DNA of 8,133 nt from Vulcanococcus sp. SFB_649D_100_25 (GTDB taxonomy: Bacteria > Cyanobacteriota > Cyanobacteriia > PCC-6307 > Cyanobiaceae), in assembly GCA_030833825.1 (NCBI GenBank), contig JAURGL010000074.1:1-8133 (forward strand). The letters run 5' to 3'. A model generated the notes under the pieces. It was not told the origin of the DNA. It searched no databases and saw only the letters and a program-made list of their open reading frames with translations. Below, piece by piece: positions 1-5,624 of this stretch (positions within the stretch are counted from its first letter, which is position 1; each line of letters opens with the position of its first letter). The translations under genes and the position numbers were made by a program.

Positions 1-794
1 TGCTGGTGCTCGCGGCCCTACTGGGGGCCTGCATCGGCAGTTTCCTCAACGTGGTCGCCTGGCGCCTGCCTCGCCAGGAATCCGTGGTGCGTCCCCGCAG
101 CCACTGCCCCCGTTGCGGCACCACCCTGAGCTGGAGTGACAACATCCCAGTGCTGAGTTGGCTCCTGCTGAGGGGGCGCTGCAGGCATTGCGGGAGCGGC
201 ATCAGCTGGCGCTACCCGGCCGTTGAACTGCTGTGCTCCGGTCTGTTCGTCGGAGCCGCCCTGGGCCACAGCCAGGCCCTGGGATCCTCAAATCCAGTGT
301 TACTGCTGCTGGGCGGCTGGCTACTGATTGCCCTGCTGTTACCCCTGATCCTGATCGACCTCGATCACCTCTGGCTGCCCGAACCCCTCTGCCGCTGGGG
401 GGTGGTCCTGGGATTGCTGATCACGGGGCTCGCCGCACCGAAGCTCCTGCTCTGGCACCTCCTCGCGGCCAGTGCGGGCTTACTGGGTTTTGAAGCCACC
501 AGCGCCGTGGCCCAGAAGCTCCTGGGCAAACCGGCTCTCGGCCTGGGGGACGCGAAATTGGCCGCCTTGCTCGGGGCCTGGCTTGGGCTCACGGGACTGG
601 GGATCAGCGTGATCCTGGCGGTCTTTGGCGGTGCCTTCTTCGGGATCGCAGGCCTGCTGAGCGGTCGCCTGAAACGGGGCCAGCCCTTCCCCTTTGGACC
701 ATTTCTGGCGGGGGGAGGGCTGGCGGTTTGGATCGCCGGTCACAGCTTCTGGCTGCAACAGCTCAGCGAGCGCTTGGGCTGGAGCGCCCTTTAA
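1..794 (+). CDS. pilD: Type IV prepilin peptidase / N-methyltransferase (PilD family), 5' end cut by window edge
   Basis: Membrane aspartic protease that removes the short leader from type IV prepilins and pseudopilins at the cytoplasmic face and N-methylates the new first residue. Numbering from the GTG at 6, the first membrane segment carries GSFLNV and the RLP motif (residues 11-22). A cytoplasmic zinc-binding loop follows with two CxxC pairs (C34/C37, C59/C62). The first catalytic aspartate region is at 118-125 (IDLDHLWLP). The second is the hallmark GLGD (179-182) followed by AKLAALLGAWLG, and PFGPFLAGG lies at 229-237. All key residues are present; the first motif ends LPE where LPD is commoner. 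About seven hydrophobic segments fit the family. The GTG at 6 would leave almost nothing before membrane segment 1, and the frame is open to the left edge (codon beginning at 3), so the true start probably lies outside the window. The TAA stop is 35 nt before accD. The family call is secure; whether it serves pili, competence or both cannot be seen. Confidence 0.95.
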   Translation, partial: LVLAALLGACIGSFLNVVAWRLPRQESVVRPRSHCPRCGTTLSWSDNIPVLSWLLLRGRCRHCGSGISWRYPAVELLCSGLFVGAALGHSQALGSSNPVLLLLGGWLLIALLLPLILIDLDHLWLPEPLCRWGVVLGLLITGLAAPKLLLWHLLAASAGLLGFEATSAVAQKLLGKPALGLGDAKLAALLGAWLGLTGLGISVILAVFGGAFFGIAGLLSGRLKRGQPFPFGPFLAGGGLAVWIAGHSFWLQQLSERLGWSAL

Positions 795-829
795 TGGTCT
801 GAACACCTCTTCCGGACACCGCTAACCCC

Positions 830-1705
830 ATGTCGCTGTTCGACTGGTTTGCCGATCGCCGCAAGACCGCCCCTGCGGTGCGGAACGCCCAGGAGGTCAA
901 CGAAGAGGACGGGCTCTGGAGCAAGTGTCCCGAATGCGGGCTGGTGGTCTACCGCAAGGATCTGGCCGCCAACGCCAGTGTCTGCAGCGGCTGCGGTTAT
1001 CACCACCGCATCTTCAGCGAGGAGCGCATCGCCCAGATCGCTGATGAAGGCAGTTTTGAACCGCTGGACACCGAGCTCTGTCCCACCGATCCCCTCGCCT
1101 TCAAGGATCGGCGCAGCTACGCGGACCGGATTCGCGACACCCAGCGCTCCACAGGCCTCAAAGACGGCGTGATCACGGGCCTGTGTCAGGTGCAGGGCAT
1201 TCCCCTCGCCCTGGGGGTCATGGACTTCCGCTTCATGGGCGGATCCATGGGCTCGGTGGTGGGTGAAAAACTCACCCGCTTGATCGAGGCAGCCACCGCG
1301 AGGCGTTACCCCGTCTTGATCGTCTGCGCCTCGGGCGGGGCACGGATGCAGGAGGGGATGCTCTCCCTGATGCAGATGGCCAAGATCTCCGGGGCCCTGG
1401 AGCGGCACCGGCAGGCGGAGCTGCTCTACATGCCCCTGCTCACCCACCCCACCACCGGGGGGGTGACCGCCAGCTTTGCCATGCTCGGGGACCTGATCCT
1501 GGCGGAGCCCAAAGCCTTGATCGGTTTTGCGGGCCGCCGCGTGATCGAGCAGACCCTGCGCGAAAAGCTCCCGGACGATTTCCAGACCGCGGAATACCTG
1601 CGGGACCACGGGTTCGTCGATCACATCGTGCCCCGCACCAAGCTGCGGAGCACCCTGGTCAGCCTGCTGAACATGCATGGCTGCCACAAGGCCGTCACTG
1701 CGTGA
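830..1705 (+). CDS. accD: Acetyl-CoA carboxylase, carboxyltransferase beta subunit
   Basis: Beta half of the carboxyltransferase that, with AccA, transfers the carboxyl group from carboxybiotin on AccB to acetyl-CoA, giving malonyl-CoA, the first committed step of fatty acid synthesis in the cytoplasm. The 291-residue protein has normal bacterial length. It begins with the SLFDWF motif, then a four-cysteine zinc ribbon (C33, C36, C52, C55). The crotonase-like core follows, with MDFRFMGGSMGSVVGEK (131-147), the CASGGARMQEG oxyanion motif (166-176), HPTTGGVTASFAMLGD (206-221), GRRVIEQTLREKLPDDFQ (235-252) and a closing GFVDHIV (261-267). No residue looks missing. The ATG at 830 is chosen because it gives the canonical N-terminus. 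The 35 nt upstream hold no clear Shine-Dalgarno sequence, which is common in cyanobacteria. Its TGA overlaps the GTG start of the next gene, implying co-transcription and probably coupled translation. A separate accA is not in the window. Confidence 0.98.
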   Translation: MSLFDWFADRRKTAPAVRNAQEVNEEDGLWSKCPECGLVVYRKDLAANASVCSGCGYHHRIFSEERIAQIADEGSFEPLDTELCPTDPLAFKDRRSYADRIRDTQRSTGLKDGVITGLCQVQGIPLALGVMDFRFMGGSMGSVVGEKLTRLIEAATARRYPVLIVCASGGARMQEGMLSLMQMAKISGALERHRQAELLYMPLLTHPTTGGVTASFAMLGDLILAEPKALIGFAGRRVIEQTLREKLPDDFQTAEYLRDHGFVDHIVPRTKLRSTLVSLLNMHGCHKAVTA

Positions 1706-2121
1706 AGCGAGCCCTTCTTCTCCTCCTGGCCCTGGGCCTGATCTGGCTGCAACCGGTCCCTGCAGCGCTGGCAGGGCCGGTCGATTGGCATGAAGTACCC
1801 ACCAGTGCTGACGGGCGACAGTGGTGGGATGCCGGGAGCCTGCGGGTGAACCGCAACGGCAATCTCACCGTCCTCAGTCGCTTCCAACCGGCGCCACCGG
1901 ACGATCAGACGCCGAATCCCGATGGCAGCGAACCGCGGCCCCCTGCCAGTGACCTCTACGTGATGGAGATCGACTGCGGGCAAAGGCTTTACCGCGACAC
2001 CTCGATCAACGGGATTCCCCAATGGGGCAGCAGCTGGCAGGCCCCCGCCCGGGATGACCTGATCAGCGCGACCATCGAGGCCTCCTGCGAAGCCGGGGCA
2101 GATCTGCTGGCAGGCTTCTGA
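1702..2121 (+). CDS. Small secreted protein of unknown function, translationally coupled to accD
   Basis: I do not recognise this 139-residue protein with confidence. The N-terminus is a clear Sec signal peptide: Met-Lys-Arg, then a leucine-rich core (residues 4-17), then an Ala-Leu-Ala site with likely cleavage after residue 24. The mature part of about 115 residues starts near GPVDWHEV and is hydrophilic. It has a proline/aspartate-rich middle (62-83) and two cysteines (C92 in EIDCGQ, C129 in EASCEA) that could form a disulfide outside the cytoplasm. The layout (tryptophan near the mature start, a DGRQWWDAGSL segment, a late cysteine pair) loosely resembles short exported proteins of the surface-adhesin E type; that is a weak guess. 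The GTG start at 1702 overlaps the accD stop as GTGA, and no other start would keep the signal peptide. Only 17 nt separate it from the next gene. It is a real gene by its signal peptide and tight packing, but an exported protein inside a metabolic run is unexplained. Confidence 0.85.
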   Translation: MKRALLLLLALGLIWLQPVPAALAGPVDWHEVPTSADGRQWWDAGSLRVNRNGNLTVLSRFQPAPPDDQTPNPDGSEPRPPASDLYVMEIDCGQRLYRDTSINGIPQWGSSWQAPARDDLISATIEASCEAGADLLAGF

Positions 2122-2138
2122 GGCGTTTTCGCCCGCCT

Positions 2139-3248
2139 GTGACCGCTGCCCCGTCTGCACAACGCCCCCTTGGTGTGGCCCTGGTGGGCCTGGGCTTCGG
2201 CGAAAAGATCCACCTGCCTGCCCTGCGGGACTGCCCCCTGACCGAACCGGTCGCCCTCTGGCATCACCGCCCCGAACGGCTCGATCAGGCCTGCCGGAAC
2301 CATGACCTTCCCGGTTTCAGCGACTTCGAGGCGCTGCTGGCCGATCCCCGCGTGGATGCCCTGGTGCTGGCCACCCCACCGGAACCCCGCTTTGCCCTAG
2401 CCCAGGCGGCGATCGCAGCCGGGAAACATTTGCTGCTGGAGAAACCCGTGGCCCTCGAGGCCTCCCAGATCGAGGAGCTGCAGCGGCAAGCCCTGGCGGC
2501 GGGGGTCTGCGTGGCGGTGGATTTCGAATACCGGGCCGTGCCCACCTTCATGCAGCTGGCGGGGCTGCTCCGCGACAGGGCCGTGGGGACCCCCTGGCTG
2601 GTGAAGCTCGATTGGTTGATGGGCAGCCGGGCCGATGCCAGTCGTCCCTGGAACTGGTATTCCCAGCGGGCCGCAGGAGGCGGTGTGCTGGGCTCCCTTG
2701 GCACCCACGCCTTTGACACCCTGCACTGGCTGATCGGCCCGACCCGGCAGCTGAGCGCGCTGCGGAGCATGGCGATCCCCCAACGCCCCCTGGCGGACGG
2801 CAGTGGCCGCCTCGGGGCCGTGGATGCGGAAGATATCGCCCTACTGCAGCTGGAGCTGGAGAGCCCTCAGGGGCAGAGGATTCCAGCCCAGGTGAGCCTC
2901 GCCTCGGTGACCAGGCCTGGACGGGGCTACTGGATCGAGGTCTATGGCAGTGAAGGGACCCTGGTGCTCGGCTCCAGCAACCAGAGCGACTACGTGCATG
3001 GCTTCCAGCTGTGGCAATCCCGCGATGGGGGGCCGTTGCAGGAGATCACCCCCGATCCCGCCCTCGCCTTCGAGCAGACCTGGCCGGATGGGCGGCTGGC
3101 TCCGGTCCGTCGCCTGATCCAGTGGTGGGCGGAAGCCGCCCAGGCCCGCAGGCCCATGCTGCCGGGCCTGAGTGAAGCCGTGCTGAGCCAGCGGGTGTGT
3201 GACCTGGCCCTGCAATCGGCCGATAGCGGGCTGCGTCAGCTGATTTAG
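2139..3248 (+). CDS. Gfo/Idh/MocA-family oxidoreductase, substrate unknown
   Basis: Predicted cytoplasmic NAD(P)-dependent oxidoreductase of 369 residues, the usual family size. The N-terminal Rossmann domain has the dinucleotide motif GLGFG (17-21), a DALVLATPP strand (73-81) and the family signature EKP (101-103), whose lysine (K102) is normally catalytic. The C-terminal alpha/beta domain includes the glycine-rich GGGVLGSLGTHAFD (180-193) with conserved H190. In well-studied members such as inositol dehydrogenases, an aspartate sits four residues before this histidine; here that position is Ser186. The substrate, often a sugar, inositol or pyrroline-like compound, cannot be inferred. The GTG at 2139 is the first start after the upstream stop and gives a short 10-residue lead before the first beta strand. 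No strong ribosome binding site is visible. The gene lies between the secreted protein (17 nt) and the aldolase (50 nt), so it is probably co-transcribed from accD. The fold assignment is firm and the function open. Confidence 0.92.
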   Translation: MTAAPSAQRPLGVALVGLGFGEKIHLPALRDCPLTEPVALWHHRPERLDQACRNHDLPGFSDFEALLADPRVDALVLATPPEPRFALAQAAIAAGKHLLLEKPVALEASQIEELQRQALAAGVCVAVDFEYRAVPTFMQLAGLLRDRAVGTPWLVKLDWLMGSRADASRPWNWYSQRAAGGGVLGSLGTHAFDTLHWLIGPTRQLSALRSMAIPQRPLADGSGRLGAVDAEDIALLQLELESPQGQRIPAQVSLASVTRPGRGYWIEVYGSEGTLVLGSSNQSDYVHGFQLWQSRDGGPLQEITPDPALAFEQTWPDGRLAPVRRLIQWWAEAAQARRPMLPGLSEAVLSQRVCDLALQSADSGLRQLI

Positions 3249-3277
3249 GGGGGAAAAGGCGCCGGTTAGGATCCCCC
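3249..3277 (+). promoter_or_regulatory. Candidate promoter/dyad upstream of the aldolase
   Basis: The 50-nt gap before the aldolase contains TAGGAT at 3267-3272 (four of six matches to TATAAT), which would give a 5' leader of about 20 nt. No convincing -35 box is seen 17 nt upstream. A perfect 6-bp inverted repeat, GGGGGA (3249-3254) and TCCCCC (3272-3277), flanks a 17-nt centre and overlaps the candidate -10. A separate promoter would make sense because the aldolase shows codon use typical of highly expressed genes while its upstream neighbours do not. This is inferred from sequence pattern only, and readthrough from accD is equally possible. Confidence 0.25.
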
Positions 3278-3287
3278 GCATTCCCTT

Positions 3288-3293
3288 GAGGTG
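3288..3293 (+). promoter_or_regulatory. Ribosome binding site of the aldolase
   Basis: GAGGTG lies five nucleotides before the ATG at 3299 and pairs with six bases of the 16S anti-Shine-Dalgarno sequence. It is the clearest such site in the window; accD and the two genes after it lack one. It fixes the aldolase start and fits strong, independent translation. Confidence 0.75.
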
Positions 3294-3298
3294 TCCCC

Positions 3299-4372
3299 AT
3301 GGCGCTCGTCCCGCTTCGGCTGCTGCTCGACCACGCCGCTGAAAACGGCTACGGCATCCCTGCGTTCAACGTGAACAACCTGGAGCAGGTGCAGTCGATC
3401 ATGGAGGCTGCCTATGAGACCGATAGCCCCGTCATCCTCCAGGCCTCCCGTGGCGCCCGTCAGTACGCCGGCGAGAACTTCCTGCGCCACCTGATCCTGG
3501 CCGCTGTCGAGACCTATCCCGACATCCCCGTGGTGATGCACCAGGACCACGGCAACAGCCCCGCCACCTGCTTCGGTGCTGCTGCCAACGGGTTCACCTC
3601 CGTGATGATGGACGGCTCCCTGGAAGCCGACGCCAAGACCCCTGCCAGCTACGAGTACAACGTGGCTGTCACGAAGGAAGTGGTCGACGTGGCCCACGCC
3701 ATCGGCGTGAGCGTTGAGGGTGAGCTGGGCTGCCTGGGCTCCCTCGAGACCGGCATGGGCGAAGCCGAGGACGGCCACGGTTTCGAGGGCAAACTCGACC
3801 ACAGCCAGCTGCTGACCGACCCCGCTGAAGCCGCTGACTTCGTTGCCAAGACCAAGGTTGACGCCCTGGCCATCGCCATCGGCACCAGCCATGGCGCCTA
3901 CAAGTTCACCCGCAAGCCCACCGGCGAAGTGCTGGCCATCAGCCGCATCGCTGAAATCCACAAGGCCATCCCCAACACCCATCTGGTGATGCACGGCTCC
4001 TCCTCCGTGCCCCAGGAATGGCTGGAGATGATCAACAAGTTCGGCGGTGCCATCCCTGAGACCTACGGCGTCCCCGTGGAAGAGATCCAGGAAGGCATCC
4101 GCAATGGCGTGCGCAAGGTGAACATCGACACCGACAACCGCCTCGCCTTCACCGCTGCTGTGCGTGAAGCCGCCATGAAGGATCCCGCCAACTTCGACCC
4201 CCGCCACTTCAACAAGCCTGCCCGGGCCTACATGAAGCAGGTCTGCCTGGATCGTTACCAGCAGTTCTGGTGCGCTGGCAACGCCAGCAAGATCAAGCAG
4301 CGCGACATCAACTACTACGCCGGTCTCTACGCCAAGGGCGCCCTCGACCCCAAGAGCGCTGTTGCCGCCTGA
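3299..4372 (+). CDS. fba: Fructose-bisphosphate aldolase, class II (Calvin cycle type)
   Basis: Zinc-dependent aldolase that condenses dihydroxyacetone phosphate with glyceraldehyde 3-phosphate, and in cyanobacteria also with erythrose 4-phosphate to give sedoheptulose 1,7-bisphosphate. It thus serves the Calvin cycle, glycolysis and gluconeogenesis. The 357 residues match the CbbA-like class II type. Visible motifs are PAFNVNNLEQ (21-30), HQDHG (81-85, with catalytic D83 and zinc ligand H84), SVMMDGS (101-107), VEGELG (139-144), GTSHGAYK (195-202, zinc ligand H198), MHGSSS (231-236, zinc ligand H232) and the phosphate-binding NIDTDNR (275-281). Nothing is missing. The C-terminal extension after residue 295 (DPRHFNKPARAYMK) is typical of this subgroup. 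Codon choice is strongly biased (AAG, AAC, GCT, and CGC/CGT for arginine), unlike the flanking genes, pointing to high expression. A good ribosome binding site precedes it and a strong intrinsic terminator follows, making it the last gene of the accD run. No class I aldolase lies beside it. Sometimes named fbaA, fda or cbbA. Confidence 0.98.
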   Translation: MALVPLRLLLDHAAENGYGIPAFNVNNLEQVQSIMEAAYETDSPVILQASRGARQYAGENFLRHLILAAVETYPDIPVVMHQDHGNSPATCFGAAANGFTSVMMDGSLEADAKTPASYEYNVAVTKEVVDVAHAIGVSVEGELGCLGSLETGMGEAEDGHGFEGKLDHSQLLTDPAEAADFVAKTKVDALAIAIGTSHGAYKFTRKPTGEVLAISRIAEIHKAIPNTHLVMHGSSSVPQEWLEMINKFGGAIPETYGVPVEEIQEGIRNGVRKVNIDTDNRLAFTAAVREAAMKDPANFDPRHFNKPARAYMKQVCLDRYQQFWCAGNASKIKQRDINYYAGLYAKGALDPKSAVAA

Positions 4373-4395
4373 TCACACCAAGACGATGTGAGCTT

Positions 4396-4417
4396 GGCCC
4401 CGCAAGGGGCCTTTTTT
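4396..4417 (+). terminator. Rho-independent terminator after the aldolase
   Basis: A perfect 6-bp GC-only stem, GGCCCC (4396-4401) with GGGGCC (4406-4411), closes on a GCAA tetraloop and is followed at once by six T (4412-4417). It begins 23 nt after the aldolase stop and should end transcripts from the accD-aldolase run. The exchanger downstream therefore needs its own promoter or readthrough. Confidence 0.93.
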
Positions 4418-4433
4418 ATGGCCTGACATAGCC

Positions 4434-4460
4434 TGCTGCGGCGTTCATGCAGCACTGCTG
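4434..4460 (+). promoter_or_regulatory. Short overlapping dyads in the exchanger leader
   Basis: TGCTGC (4434-4439) is the perfect complement of GCAGCA (4449-4454) across a 9-nt loop. The same CAGCA arm also forms an 11-bp near-continuous palindrome with a second TGCTG (CAGCACTGCTG, 4450-4460). The two pairings share one arm and cannot both form. They end just before the GAGG preceding the start. This could be an operator or a small leader structure affecting translation, or chance in a short GC-rich gap. No promoter hexamers are convincing here. Confidence 0.2.
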
Positions 4461-4463
4461 ATC

Positions 4464-4467
4464 GAGG
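4464..4467 (+). promoter_or_regulatory. Probable ribosome binding site deciding the exchanger start
   Basis: GAGG at 4464-4467 directly abuts the ATG at 4468, leaving no spacer, but sits nine nucleotides before the in-frame ATG at 4477. Normal spacing therefore favours 4477 as the start. It is the only purine-rich site in this leader. Confidence 0.45.
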
Positions 4468-4476
4468 ATGGGCACA

Positions 4477-5589
4477 ATGCGCAGAGCTGGAACATGGCTC
4501 CATGAGGTTGAGCCACTGTTGCGCGGCCCATTAAGTCCCTTACTGATCTTTGTTCCGCTGGGGCTGGTGATTTCCCATGCAGCGCCAGGCACTAGCCCGC
4601 TGCTGGTCTTTTGCCTTAACGGATTAGCAATTGTTCCGCTATCCAATGTGATCAGCAAAGCCGTCGAGGCGATCTGTGAGCACCTCGGAGATCAGTGGGG
4701 TGGATGCGTCAACGCCACCGCGGGCAATCTGGTGGACATGGTGATTGCTATCGCAGCATTAACCGGAGGGCTGAACGACATTGTGCTCGACAGCATGATT
4801 GGGGCGCTGATCACGAACCTGCTGCTTGTCTTGGGCATTTCAATTCTGCTGGGAGGGCTACGCCACCGCAGCATTCAGATCAGCCGTCAGAACACTCTGC
4901 TGAACTCGAATCTGCTGCTGGCAGTGATGCTCGTCGTGCTTGTGCCATCTGCACTACACCACGGCATGATATTCAAGACATCCATGCATCACTTCCAATT
5001 CTCCGTGGTGATGTCATTTGCCCTCTTGGCCTTCTACCTGCTGTCCTATGCATACCAGTTCTTTACCCACAAAAGCCTCTTTGCCCTGAGGACAAAACAA
5101 CTATTGGAGGAGACCCAGCTTCGGCATCCACCCGGACTGGCGCCATCACTGTTAGTACTGCTCATAACAACCATTATTCTCATTTTCAATTCAGAAGCGC
5201 TTGTCGAAGGATTGTCAGCAGCGGCAACACAACTACAGCTGAGCCCTTTCTTTACAGGAGTATTTCTGCTGCCGGTGTTTGGCAGTGCGTCGGAGTTTCA
5301 CATTTCGATACGAGCAGCCCTTCAGAAACGGGCCGATCTCGCTATCGCTACCACCGTTGGATCGAGCATTCAGGTCATGCTGTTCGTCTTGCCAGCTTTG
5401 GTGATTATTGGCTGGCTGACAGGTCATCACCTGATGATCTTCTTCTCACCCCAGGCAATGGTCTGCGTGATTGCTGCAATCTTTTGCATTAAATGGGTCA
5501 CTGAAGACAATAACTTCAACTGGTTCGAAGGAATCTTTCTACTGCTGATTTACCTTCTGCTTGTTACGAGCAGCTTCTTTCTGGCCTGA
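4477..5589 (+). CDS. Cax-like Ca2+/H+ (cation/proton) exchanger, divergent motifs
   Basis: Predicted inner-membrane cation/proton antiporter of the CaCA superfamily, probably exporting Ca2+ or a related cation against protons. It is very hydrophobic, with about eleven membrane segments in two halves; residues below are numbered from the ATG at 4468. The first alpha repeat is GGCVNATAGNLVDMVIAIAAL (78-98), running into LITNLLLVLGISILLGGLRHR. The second is PVFGSASEFHISIRAAL (269-285), then ADLAIATTVGSSIQVMLFVLPALVIIGW. The layout and spacing are Cax-like. The usual GNATE of repeat 1 is GNLVD (86-90, Glu to Asp) and the usual GNAAEH of repeat 2 is GSASEF (272-277, His to Phe). A charged linker (residues 199-222) joins the halves. 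ATG 4477 is preferred because GAGG is nine nucleotides upstream; ATG 4468 would add three residues. GC is clearly lower than in the neighbours (sampled lines 38-57% against 70% in accD) and ATA codons appear, suggesting transfer or relaxed selection. The ion is uncertain. Confidence 0.85.
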   Translation: MRRAGTWLHEVEPLLRGPLSPLLIFVPLGLVISHAAPGTSPLLVFCLNGLAIVPLSNVISKAVEAICEHLGDQWGGCVNATAGNLVDMVIAIAALTGGLNDIVLDSMIGALITNLLLVLGISILLGGLRHRSIQISRQNTLLNSNLLLAVMLVVLVPSALHHGMIFKTSMHHFQFSVVMSFALLAFYLLSYAYQFFTHKSLFALRTKQLLEETQLRHPPGLAPSLLVLLITTIILIFNSEALVEGLSAAATQLQLSPFFTGVFLLPVFGSASEFHISIRAALQKRADLAIATTVGSSIQVMLFVLPALVIIGWLTGHHLMIFFSPQAMVCVIAAIFCIKWVTEDNNFNWFEGIFLLLIYLLLVTSSFFLA

Positions 5590-5624
5590 GTGGACGGCAA
5601 CATTGCAAAAAACAGCTCAGGGGT

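Noticed and set aside
795..829. Separate promoter for accD in the gap after pilD
   Set aside because: The 35 nt contain no recognisable -10/-35 pair, terminator or Shine-Dalgarno sequence, so no feature can be supported.
791..1687. Long minus-strand open frame of 298 codons opposite accD
   Set aside because: It mirrors accD exactly, has low-complexity Gly/His/Gln-rich translation with no recognisable domain, and is the usual antisense artefact of GC-rich codon bias.
3266..4207. Minus-strand open frame of 313 codons opposite the aldolase
   Set aside because: Its Gly/His/Val-rich translation resembles no protein family and arises from the strong codon bias of the aldolase on the other strand.
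4695..5492. Second plus-strand frame of 265 codons inside the exchanger
   Set aside because: The translation lacks membrane segments or motifs, while the overlapping frame gives a coherent exchanger with both alpha repeats; it is a shadow frame.
5585..5621. Inverted repeat CCTGAG / CTCAGG spanning the convergent gene ends, a possible two-way terminator
   Set aside because: The stem is only 6 bp with a 25-nt loop. The only T-run available to either transcript (A-run at 5607-5612) lies inside the loop, so it does not fit an intrinsic terminator.
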